The translations under genes were made by a program, and so were the position numbers. DNA of 19,789 bases. Source: JBBQVO01 sp038211505 (GTDB lineage Bacteria; Chloroflexota; Dehalococcoidia; DSTF01; JACRBR01). Below the pieces are notes generated by a model. That model was given only the letters and a program-made list of their open reading frames with translations, did no database searches and was not told where the DNA came from. Position 1 is the stretch's first letter; each line of letters opens with the position of its first letter. This document shows positions 13,651-19,789 of the stretch, piece by piece. Location: assembly GCA_038211505.1 (NCBI GenBank), contig JBBQVO010000046.1, positions 1 through 19,789 on the forward strand, given 5' to 3'.

Positions 13651-14885
13651 GGCGCGGGCGGCGCTCCGCCAGTGGAGTCGTTGATGTGGCCGATCAGGCC
13701 GTACATCGGCGTGATCAAGGAGAGCGCGATGAACGCGACGACGCCGCCGATGACAAGCGTCAGCGCCGGCGTGATCATCCCCGCCATCGCGTCAACCTTC
13801 TGGTCGACTTCCTTCGTGTAGTACTCCGCCGTGATCTCGAGGTTGCTGTCGAGCGTCCCCGTCTCTTCGCCGACGGCCACCATCTGCACGAGCATCTGCG
13901 GATAGCAGCCCGCGTTCGCCATCGGCGCCGAGAGCCCCTCGCCGTCCATCAGCTCCCGCCGCACATCTTCCATCTTCGCCCGCAGCACGCTGTTGTCCGT
14001 CGTCTTGACGAGCATCTCCATGATCTCGGTCAGTGGCAGCCCGGCGCGCAACATGATCGCCAGCGTCCGGCTGAAACGCGCAGCGTTGGCGTCGATCGTG
14101 ATCCCCTTGAGAATCGGCGCGACGAGCATGAATCGATCAAGCAATCGCTTGCCGAGTGGCTGGCTGAACAGCCAGACGCCGCCGATCGCGAACAGTGCGG
14201 TACCGCCGAGCAGCTGCATCCGGTACGTCTTCGAGAAGCCGGTGACGCCGATCAGCAGCCGCGTCGTGAGCGGCAGCTCGCTATCGAATTCCTTGAACAT
14301 CTCCGTGAGCGCCGGCAGCGCCGTCGTCATCAACAGGCCGATCACGCAGACCGCCAGCACGATGATGAACGCCGGATACGCCATCGCCGACTTTACGCGC
14401 TTGGCGACCTGATCCTCGCGCTCCTGGTACGTGGCCACCTGCCGCAGCATCTCTTCGATGTGCCCCGTGCGCTCGCCGAGCTCGATCATCCGCGAGTAGA
14501 TCGGCGGGAAGATCGCCGGATACTCGGCGATCGCCGCAGCGAACGTCGAGCCGGAACGGATCGACTTCGAGATGCCGCGGATCGCTTCGCCCAGCTGCTT
14601 CGACGACGCCTGTTCCTCCAGCAGCTCCAGGCTGCGCATCACCGGTACGCCCGATTCGAGCAGGGTCGCGAGCTGGCGGGAGAACGTGATCAGTGTCCGC
14701 TTCTTGATCGAGTACAGGCTCGGCAGGATCTTCTCGATGCCCGGCAGCTTCCGCTCCGGGCGGATACTGACGACGCGATAGTTCGCGTCCCACAGCGCGC
14801 GCTCGGCCAGCGTCTCCGACGGCACGTCGATGGCGCCGCGCACCTGCTCGCCGGAAGGGGCGATCGCGACGTAGCGAAACGACAT
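13647..14885 (-). CDS. pilC: Type IV pilus platform protein PilC
   Basis: 412 residues, the usual length. This inner-membrane protein links the PilB and PilT motors to pilin insertion. It has an N-terminal cytoplasmic part (1-60) followed by two T2SSF repeats (about 68-190 and 271-393). Each has the family pattern: FSRQLATLLESGVPVMRSLELL with MIELGERTGHIEEML, and FSRTLAIMLRAGLPLTEIMEML with MVAVGEETGTLDSNLE. Transmembrane helices are near 172-190, 224-241 and 373-393. A strong ribosome site (AGAGGAGC) lies five bases before ATG 14885. It follows pilB by 12 bp and its stop overlaps the PilV-like start as ATGA. After the last helix there is a short Gly/Pro-rich tail. Confidence 0.97.
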   Translation of the reverse strand: MSFRYVAIAPSGEQVRGAIDVPSETLAERALWDANYRVVSIRPERKLPGIEKILPSLYSIKKRTLITFSRQLATLLESGVPVMRSLELLEEQASSKQLGEAIRGISKSIRSGSTFAAAIAEYPAIFPPIYSRMIELGERTGHIEEMLRQVATYQEREDQVAKRVKSAMAYPAFIIVLAVCVIGLLMTTALPALTEMFKEFDSELPLTTRLLIGVTGFSKTYRMQLLGGTALFAIGGVWLFSQPLGKRLLDRFMLVAPILKGITIDANAARFSRTLAIMLRAGLPLTEIMEMLVKTTDNSVLRAKMEDVRRELMDGEGLSAPMANAGCYPQMLVQMVAVGEETGTLDSNLEITAEYYTKEVDQKVDAMAGMITPALTLVIGGVVAFIALSLITPMYGLIGHINDSTGGAPPAP

Positions 14886-14897
14886 GACCGCTCCTCT

Positions 14898-16604
14898 CTA
14901 GTTGATCGAGTAGACGCTGCGCAGGATCTCCGCCGGCGTGACGATCCCCTGCTTCGCCTTCATCATCCCGTCGCGACGCATCACGATCATGCCGTCCGCG
15001 ACGGCCTGCTCGCGGATGGCGCTCGCCGGCGCGTTCGCCATTAGCAACCGCCGGATGTCATCGTTCAGCAACAGGATCTCGTAGACACCGATGCGCCCGA
15101 GGAAGCCGGTGCCGGCGCAGAGATTGCAGCCCGTGCCGCGCTTCATCGTCTCCAGCTTCTCGCCGATCTCCGCCTCATACACCGCCTGCTCTTCGACGCC
15201 CGGCGCCGCGTCCGTCGCGCAGTACATGCAGATGCGCCGCACCATCCGCTGTGCGACGACGCCGATCAGCGACGACGCGATCAAGAACGGTTCGATGCCG
15301 AGATCCGTCAGCCGCAGCAGTACGCCGACGGCATCGTTCGCGTGAATCGACGACAGCACGAGGTGCCCCGTCAGCGCCGCCTGGCAGGCGATGCGCGCCG
15401 TCTCGCCGTCGCGCACCTCACCGACGAGGATCACGTCGGGGTCGAGGCGCATCAGCGACCGCAACCCTGTCGCGAAGGTAATGTCGGCCTTGTCGTTCAC
15501 CTGGATCTGGTTGATGCCGCCGAACTGGTACTCGACCGGATCCTCGATCGTCATGATGTTGCGTTCGGCGTCGTTGAGCTGGTTCACCGACGCGTACAGC
15601 GTTGTCGTCTTACCCGAGCCTGTCGGCCCGCTCACCAGCACCATGCCGAACGGCGATCGCAGCAGCCTGATGTGCCGCTCCAGCGCCACCGGCGAGAACC
15701 CCAGTTCACGCAACGACATCAGCGAGACGCTTTTGTCGAGCACGCGCAGCACCATCATCTCGCCGTGGATCGAGTCCGACGACGCCGCACGCAGGTCGAC
15801 GCGCTTGCCTTCGACTTCGGTGCTGATCTGCCCGTCTTGCGGCCGCCGACGCTCGGCGATGTTCATCCCAGCCATCACCTTGAATCGCGACACGAGCGCG
15901 GCGTGGATGTCCTTCGGCAGTTGCATCGTCTCGTGCAGCACGCCGTCGATCCGCATGCGCACCCGTAGCCGGGTCTCCTCCGGTTCGAGATGGATGTCCG
16001 ACGCGCGGTCGCGCACGGCTTGCGCCAGCAGCAGATCCGCCGTCCGCACGATCGGCGCCTGACTCAATGTCAGATCGAGGTCGACCTCCGGCTTGTCGGC
16101 CTGCGCGTGCGACGCGGATCCAAGCGGCATCGCCAGCCCGACCTCGCGCTCGATCTCTGAGCTGACGCGATACTGGATGTTGATCGCGCGCCGGATCTCC
16201 TCCGGAATGCCGACCGCCGGCTTGATCTCGCGGCCGACCATCGAGCGCAGCTCTTCGATCACCCGCATGTTGCCGGGATCAGCCATCACGACGGTGAGCG
16301 AGCGGCCGTCCGTCTCCGTCGGGATCAAGACGTGGTCGCGGCAGTAGTCGGACGGCACGAGGTCGATCGCTTCGCGCTGGATGTCAACGCGCAGAAGATC
16401 GAGGAAGCGGATGCCGAGTTGCAAGCTCAGCGTCATCGCCAGCGCGTCGGCCGTCACCAGCCCCTTCTCGACGATGTACTCGCCGAGCCGCAGGCCCGCC
16501 TCCGCGGCGTCCGCCGCCGCCTGCTGCGCGTCGGCCTCAGATAGCAAGCCCGCCTCGACCAGCATGTGGCCGAGGCGCTTGCGGAGTGCAACTGTCGCAT
16601 CCAT
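14898..16604 (-). CDS. pilB: Type IV pilus extension ATPase PilB
   Basis: 568 residues, the normal size. N-terminal GspE/MshEN domain (about 1-150; LGEYIVEKGLVTADAL, AIDLVPSDYCRDHVLIP), then the ATPase core beginning APIVRTADLLLAQAVRDRASDIHLEP (183-208). Walker A GPTGSGKT (326-333), Asp box MTIEDPVEYQF (351-361), Walker B LVGEVRD with E396, His box ALTGHLVLSSIHAND (410-424). Zinc tetracysteine C459, C462, C493, C496, which marks PilB/GspE and is missing from the pilT product. A clear GAGGAG ribosome site lies seven bases upstream of ATG 16604. It is separated from pilA by 75 bp that contain a perfect hairpin, so its expression may be set below that of the pilin. Confidence 0.97.
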   Translation of the reverse strand: MDATVALRKRLGHMLVEAGLLSEADAQQAAADAAEAGLRLGEYIVEKGLVTADALAMTLSLQLGIRFLDLLRVDIQREAIDLVPSDYCRDHVLIPTETDGRSLTVVMADPGNMRVIEELRSMVGREIKPAVGIPEEIRRAINIQYRVSSEIEREVGLAMPLGSASHAQADKPEVDLDLTLSQAPIVRTADLLLAQAVRDRASDIHLEPEETRLRVRMRIDGVLHETMQLPKDIHAALVSRFKVMAGMNIAERRRPQDGQISTEVEGKRVDLRAASSDSIHGEMMVLRVLDKSVSLMSLRELGFSPVALERHIRLLRSPFGMVLVSGPTGSGKTTTLYASVNQLNDAERNIMTIEDPVEYQFGGINQIQVNDKADITFATGLRSLMRLDPDVILVGEVRDGETARIACQAALTGHLVLSSIHANDAVGVLLRLTDLGIEPFLIASSLIGVVAQRMVRRICMYCATDAAPGVEEQAVYEAEIGEKLETMKRGTGCNLCAGTGFLGRIGVYEILLLNDDIRRLLMANAPASAIREQAVADGMIVMRRDGMMKAKQGIVTPAEILRSVYSIN

Positions 16605-16616
16605 ACCGGAACTCCT

Positions 16617-16646
16617 CGCCGCGCATCCACCCGCGAGTGCGCGGCG
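16617..16646 (-). promoter_or_regulatory. Perfect 9-bp stem-loop between pilA and pilB
   Basis: In the transcript, CGCCGCGCA pairs with TGCGCGGCG across a 12-base loop. The 3' arm abuts the pilB ribosome site (GAGGAG). No U-run follows, so it is not a standard intrinsic terminator. It could protect the 3' end of pilA mRNA, cause partial termination, or limit pilB translation. Confidence 0.6.
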
Positions 16647-16679
16647 CGCTACCCACGTTCGGCGTTTTCGTCGAAGGCG

Positions 16680-17030
16680 CTACGGGTAGGCAGCCTGCGT
16701 GACTTTGCCGCCGGTGTCGACGGTGTACGTGCCGTGTGTCGCCGTGCTGCGCATGTACGATGGCGCCAGGCCGAAGCCACCGGCGGCCGTCGTCATGTCG
16801 CTCGTCGCTGACCCGATCGCCGCCGTCGTCGCCGAGTTCGTGTTCGCCAGCTTCGCATCGACCGCCGTCTGCACGACGTTCAGCTCCGCCTCGCCGGCGT
16901 TCGACTTCGCGCTGCCCAGCAGGCCGACGAAGTTCGGCAGCACGACCGCCACGAGAATGCCCAGGATCGCCACGACGATCAGGAGCTCCGTGAGCGTAAA
17001 TCCCTGTTCACTGTTCAGCTTCTTCAGCAT
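16680..17030 (-). CDS. pilA: Major type IV pilin PilA
   Basis: 116-residue prepilin with a classic signal: MLKKLNSEQG at the start, cleavage after G10, F11 at +1 (to be N-methylated), E15 at +5, and a hydrophobic helix (FTLTELLIVVAILGILVAVVLPNFVGLL) with the usual Pro at mature position 23. The mature form would have 106 residues: a short pilin with no Cys and so no disulfide-closed D-region. An upstream in-frame ATG would add 15 residues, but I chose ATG 17030 because it gives the normal short leader and follows AGGGGGA. First gene of the operon, directly behind a sigma-28-like promoter. It is the best candidate for the pilus shaft subunit, since it has its own promoter position and the other two prepilins are minor-type. 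Confidence 0.95.
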   Translation of the reverse strand: MLKKLNSEQGFTLTELLIVVAILGILVAVVLPNFVGLLGSAKSNAGEAELNVVQTAVDAKLANTNSATTAAIGSATSDMTTAAGGFGLAPSYMRSTATHGTYTVDTGGKVTQAAYP

Positions 17031-17089
17031 CGAATCCCCCTGTTGGCATATGCATGAGCGAGGCGACGCCACCACGCCTTACACGGTCG

Positions 17090-17116
17090 TTATCGACGCG
17101 CGCCGAGTCCGGTTTA
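17090..17116 (-). promoter_or_regulatory. Sigma-28 (FliA/SigD)-like promoter for the pilus operon
   Basis: On the minus strand TAAA (17116-17113) is followed after 15 bases by GTCGATAA (17097-17090). The known consensus is TAAA-N15-GCCGATAA, so 11 of 12 defined bases match at the exact spacing. The predicted transcript start near 17083 gives a leader of about 50 bases before pilA. I see no better sigma-70 match in this stretch. Based on consensus only. Confidence 0.5.
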
Positions 17117-17204
17117 GGGGTATTGGAGTAATTTGTCCGCGATCACCCCATTAGGGAACCCGCCGACGGCCGAATATCGATCCCACTCGAAGCGCCACCG
17201 CCGC

Positions 17205-17233
17205 TTGAGCGAACGCCGTGATTCTCGGATAGT
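17205..17233 (+). promoter_or_regulatory. Candidate sigma-70-type promoter for the hydrolase genes
   Basis: TTGAGC and GATAGT are separated by 17 bases, four of six matches each to TTGACA and TATAAT. If used, the leader before the first hydrolase would be about 255 bases and would carry the hairpin repeat at 17298. Weak on its own. Confidence 0.3.
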
Positions 17234-17297
17234 CCTGATCGAGCAGGAGGCGAAGTACGGCGTCGGCTTCTTCGAGACGCTGCGACACACCAAGGGC

Positions 17298-17330
17298 GTA
17301 GGGACGCAGCTTTAGCTCCGTCCTCGTGGG
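17298..17330 (+). repeat. 33-bp imperfect-hairpin repeat, copy 1
   Basis: Starts GTAGGGACGCAGCTTTAGC. Bases 17302-17323 fold as GGACG, a C-C mismatch, AGC, loop TTTA, GCT, CGTCC. It matches the second copy at 30 of 33 bases. It lies 198 bp upstream of the first hydrolase start. Looks REP-like or like a shared leader element. Confidence 0.7.
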
Positions 17331-17495
17331 TGTCAGACAACAGCCGGACAGCGCCAACGAACGCCCGTACGGACAAGTCTTCTCGCAGAGTCGCCGTCGG
17401 AGACAGACCTGTCCTCGTCGAGCGACGACGGATCCTCTCGATAGACCGCGATGCTCCGGCCGACCGACAAAGCCGCACCCACAGGAGAGCTCACG

Positions 17496-18446
17496 ATGGC
17501 CGAGATCACGCACCGCCAGATCCAGACCAACGGCATCAACATGCACATCGCCGAAGCCGGCGCTGGCCCGCTCGTGCTGATGGTGCATGGCTGGCCGGAG
17601 TCCTGGTACTCCTGGCGTCATCAGATCAAAGCGCTCGCCGAGGCCGGCTACCACGCCGTCGCCCCTGACATCCGCGGCTACGGCCGCACGGATTGCCCGG
17701 AGCCGATCGAGTCCTACCGCATGCAGGAGATCATGGCCGACCTCACCGGCCTGCTCGATGCGCTCGATGAGAAGACGGCCGTCATTGTCGGCCACGACTG
17801 GGGCTCGATGATCGCCTGGTACAGCGCCGTGCTCCACCCCGATCGCTATCGCGCCGTCGTCGCGATGAGCGTGCCCTACGCCGCGCGCGCGCCGATGCCG
17901 CCGACGCAGCTCCTCAAGAGCGTGTTTGGCGACAACTGGTTCTACATTCTCTACTTCCAGGAGCCAGGCAAGGCCGAAGCAGAGTTTGAGGCCGACGTCG
18001 ATCGCACGCTCCGCACGCTCCTCGCGTCGGCTCCGGATGCCGAAGGGGCCGCCTTCACGCCCGCGCCCAAGCCGAAGAGCGCCACCTTCTTCGAGAACGC
18101 GCCGCCGACGCCGACGAAGCTGCCCGACTGGCTCACGGAAGAAGATCTCGCGTACTTCGTCGGCGAGTTCACGCGCGTCGGCTTCCGCGGCGGCCTCAAC
18201 AAGTACCGCAACATGGATCGCGACTGGGAGGACTTCCCGCAGCTCGCCGGCGCGAAGGTGCAGCAGCCCGCGCTCTTCATCACCGGCGACAAAGACCCCG
18301 TCCGCGCCTTCACCAGTCAGGACGGCATGAAAGAGAATGTCCCGAACCTCAAAGAGATCGTCACGCTCCCCGGCGGCCATTGGATCCAGCAAGAACGCGC
18401 CAAAGACGTCAGCGCCGCCCTCATCAACTTCCTGAACGGCCTCTGA
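17496..18446 (+). CDS. Epoxide-hydrolase-type alpha/beta hydrolase, paralogue 1
   Basis: 316 residues. Soluble alpha/beta-hydrolase with the epoxide-hydrolase pattern: oxyanion motif HGWPESWYSW (31-40), nucleophile elbow GHDWGS with D101, cap-domain tyrosines at Y153 (YILYFQEPGKAE, very like soluble epoxide hydrolases) and Y237 (GGLNKYRNMDRDWE), acid D267 in TGDKDPV, and base H295 in GGHWIQQER. An Asp nucleophile with two cap tyrosines supports hydrolysis of an epoxide to a diol through an ester intermediate; a fluoroacetate-type dehalogenase is a less likely alternative. No signal peptide. ATG 17496 was chosen over an upstream in-frame ATG because AGGAG lies eight bases before it and the paralogue starts at the same point. 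Transcribed away from the pilus operon. Confidence 0.92.
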   Translation: MAEITHRQIQTNGINMHIAEAGAGPLVLMVHGWPESWYSWRHQIKALAEAGYHAVAPDIRGYGRTDCPEPIESYRMQEIMADLTGLLDALDEKTAVIVGHDWGSMIAWYSAVLHPDRYRAVVAMSVPYAARAPMPPTQLLKSVFGDNWFYILYFQEPGKAEAEFEADVDRTLRTLLASAPDAEGAAFTPAPKPKSATFFENAPPTPTKLPDWLTEEDLAYFVGEFTRVGFRGGLNKYRNMDRDWEDFPQLAGAKVQQPALFITGDKDPVRAFTSQDGMKENVPNLKEIVTLPGGHWIQQERAKDVSAALINFLNGL

Positions 18447-18472
18447 CCGCACACAAGCGTCGAGCCCAGAAA

Positions 18473-18505
18473 GTAGGGACGCAGCTTTAGCGCCGTCCTC
18501 ATCGG
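18473..18505 (+). repeat. 33-bp imperfect-hairpin repeat, copy 2
   Basis: Same opening as copy 1; differs at three positions. The fold at 18477-18498 keeps GGACG/CGTCC and GC/GC with a two-base internal mismatch around loop TTTA. It lies between the two hydrolase genes, 106 bp upstream of the second start. No U-run follows, so not an ordinary terminator. Confidence 0.7.
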
Positions 18506-18578
18506 ACGGAGACGATGGTTTCGGGAATCGTGCCGACATCGCCGAACGCACGACCGCAACAAGAGCAAAGGACATCAC

Positions 18579-19532
18579 ATGACCGACATCACACACCGCC
18601 AAATCGCCACCAACGGGATCAACCTGCACATCGCCGAGGCCGGCCGCGGCCCGCTCGTCCTGATGGTGCACGGCTGGCCCGAGTCCTGGTATTCCTGGCG
18701 CCACCAACTCACCGCCCTCGCCGATGCCGGCTTTCACGCCGTCGCGCCCGACGTCCGCGGCTACGGCCGCAGCGACGCCCCGCAGCCCGTCGAGGCGTAC
18801 AGCATGAAGCTCCTCACCGCCGATCTGGTCGGAGTCCTCGACGCACTCGGCGAAGAGACAGCCGTCATCGTCGGTCACGACTGGGGCGCGCCGCAGGCTT
18901 GGACGAGCGCCGTGCTCCATCCCGATCGCTATCGCGCCGTCGTCGCGATGTCGATCCCGTTCGCGCCGCGCGCCGCGGCGCCGCCGCTGACGCTTATGCG
19001 CGCCGCATTCGCCGAAACATTCTTCTACATCGTCTACTTTCAGGACGAAGGCGTCGCCGAGAAGGAGCTGGAGGCTGATCCCGCTCGCTCGATGCGCCTC
19101 ATCCTGTACGCCGCCTCGGGCGACGCGCCGCCCGCGCCCGGCTTCATCGGCAAGCCGAAAGGCTCCGGCTTGCTCGACGGCATGAACGATCCCAAGCCGC
19201 TGCCGTCATGGCTGACGCCCGCCGACATCGACTACTACGCGTCGGAGTTCAAGCGTGCCGGCTTCCGCGGCGGCATCAACCGCTATCGCAACATGGATCG
19301 CGACTGGGAGGAGCTGCCGCAGCTGGCGAGCGCCCGCATCACGCAGCCCGCGCTCTTCGTCGCCGGCGAGAAAGACGGCGTCGTCGCGCTCAATCCCAGC
19401 GGCATCGAGACGATGAAGCAGAACTGCGACAACGTGAAGGTGGTGATGCTGCCCGGCGCCGGCCACTGGACGCAGCAAGAACGCCCCGCCGAAGTCAACG
19501 CCGCCCTCATCGAGTTCCTGAAAGGACTGTGA
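18579..19532 (+). CDS. Epoxide-hydrolase-type alpha/beta hydrolase, paralogue 2
   Basis: 317 residues, a tandem copy of the gene just upstream; by hand alignment the first 131 residues agree at 100 positions. Catalytic set intact: HGWP (31-34), nucleophile D101 in GHDWGA, cap tyrosines Y153 (YIVYFQDEGVAEKE) and Y236 (GGINRYRNMDRDWE), acid D266 in GEKDGVV, base H296 in GAGHWTQQER. The two proteins differ most in the cap (about 131-230) and just after D101 (SMIAWY against APQAWT), the parts that shape the substrate pocket, so they probably take different substrates. AGGA lies eight bases before the ATG. The next gene starts two bases after the stop, so these two are very likely cotranscribed. 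Confidence 0.92.
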   Translation: MTDITHRQIATNGINLHIAEAGRGPLVLMVHGWPESWYSWRHQLTALADAGFHAVAPDVRGYGRSDAPQPVEAYSMKLLTADLVGVLDALGEETAVIVGHDWGAPQAWTSAVLHPDRYRAVVAMSIPFAPRAAAPPLTLMRAAFAETFFYIVYFQDEGVAEKELEADPARSMRLILYAASGDAPPAPGFIGKPKGSGLLDGMNDPKPLPSWLTPADIDYYASEFKRAGFRGGINRYRNMDRDWEELPQLASARITQPALFVAGEKDGVVALNPSGIETMKQNCDNVKVVMLPGAGHWTQQERPAEVNAALIEFLKGL

Positions 19533-19534
19533 CC

Positions 19535-19789
19535 ATGCGTATCGGACTGATGCACACCGACGACGGCGTCCGCACGCTCGAACAGCAGGTGCAAGAGATC
19601 GTCGGCGAAGAAAACGACGGCTTCGACAACGCCTGGTGGGGCCAGGTCATGGGAGGCGACGCACTGACCGTCATCGCCCTCGCCAGCCAGCGCACATCGC
19701 GGATCGAGCTCGGCACATCTGTTATTCCGACGTACCCACGCCACCCGTTCACGCTCGCGCAGCAGGCGCTGACGGTGCAGGCCGCCACC
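19535..19789 (+). CDS. LLM-class flavin/F420-dependent oxidoreductase (5' part only, cut by window edge)
   Basis: 85 codons to the right edge, opening MRIGLMHTDDGVRTLEQQV. The pattern (beta-strand MRIGL, then helix with GFDNAWWGQ, then DALTVIALASQRTSRIELGTSVIPTYPRHPFTLAQQALTVQAAT) is the start of the bacterial-luciferase-like TIM barrel used by F420- or FMN-dependent oxidoreductases; GTxVIPTYPRHP is characteristic of the F420-type members. The ATG begins two bases after the stop of hydrolase 2, with AAGGA inside that gene's end as ribosome site. Context suggests a small catabolic operon (epoxide opening plus redox step), a common pairing in SAR202-like Chloroflexota. Cofactor preference cannot be settled from this fragment. 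Confidence 0.88.
   Translation, partial: MRIGLMHTDDGVRTLEQQVQEIVGEENDGFDNAWWGQVMGGDALTVIALASQRTSRIELGTSVIPTYPRHPFTLAQQALTVQAAT

Larger units (their letters stand above)
17031..17495. other. Divergent intergenic region between pilA and the first hydrolase gene
   Basis: 465 bp with no convincing gene. Its left part (17031-17160) is the pilA leader and promoter, relatively A/T-rich around 17110-17160, with TTAGGG present twice (17114-17119 and 17151-17156) as a possible regulator site. Its middle has a weak plus-strand promoter candidate and the first copy of a 33-bp hairpin repeat. Short open frames on both strands here have codon use unlike the neighbouring genes (many A/T third positions). 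Confidence 0.7.

Noticed and set aside
14898..16604. Reading the cluster as a type II secretion system (GspE/GspF and pseudopilins)
   Set aside because: A PilT retraction ATPase and PilM/N/O are present, and there is no secretin or GspG-type pseudopilin set, so type IV pilus is the better call.
17133..17315. 60-codon plus-strand frame in the intergenic region
   Set aside because: No ribosome site, many A/T third positions, and it overlaps the pilA promoter region and the hairpin repeat.
17151..18920. 589-codon minus-strand frame opposite the first hydrolase, ending in the intergenic region
   Set aside because: Mostly antisense to an intact enzyme gene. Its last 50 residues (over 17151-17310) look somewhat protein-like, but third-position GC is low compared with the real genes, so at most a decayed remnant.

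Overview
The window looks like a GC-rich, probably monoderm bacterium, most likely Chloroflexota (Dehalococcoidia or SAR202-like). I infer this from a long Thr-Pro-rich linker in a surface protein, a pilus cluster with no PilQ or PilP in view, and epoxide-hydrolase genes next to a luciferase-like F420-type oxidoreductase gene. The taxonomic call is an inference; no rRNA or other marker gene is present.

Positions 1-17030 (minus strand) hold one compact type IV pilus operon. In transcription order it reads pilA (major pilin), pilB (extension ATPase), pilC (platform), pilV-like pilin, a giant 2478-residue pilW-like pilin/adhesin, a pilX-like minor component, pilO, pilM, pilN, a truncated prepilin-peptidase N-terminal domain, pilT (retraction ATPase), and a DUF2723 membrane glycosyltransferase-like gene that runs off the left edge. 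From pilC onward every start codon overlaps the previous stop, most often as ATGA. A sigma-28-like promoter (TAAA-N15-GTCGATAA) sits 60 bp upstream of pilA. A perfect 9-bp hairpin lies between pilA and pilB.

The centre of interest is the giant pilin (5795-13231). It has a prepilin N-terminus and pilin-like head, a Thr-Pro linker, three Cys-containing Ig-like domains, fifteen Cys-free domains of about 114 residues, and a 209-residue C-terminal domain. The fifteen domains form a higher-order repeat: two tandem seven-domain supermodules (B1-B7 and B8-B14) plus a final B15. The simplest reading is a pilus-associated adhesin on a long stalk, assembled through the pilus machinery encoded around it.

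Positions 17031-17495 are a divergent intergenic region. Positions 17496-19789 (plus strand) hold two tandem paralogous epoxide-hydrolase-type alpha/beta hydrolases and the start of an LLM-class flavin/F420-dependent oxidoreductase. A 33-bp imperfect hairpin repeat lies upstream of each hydrolase gene.
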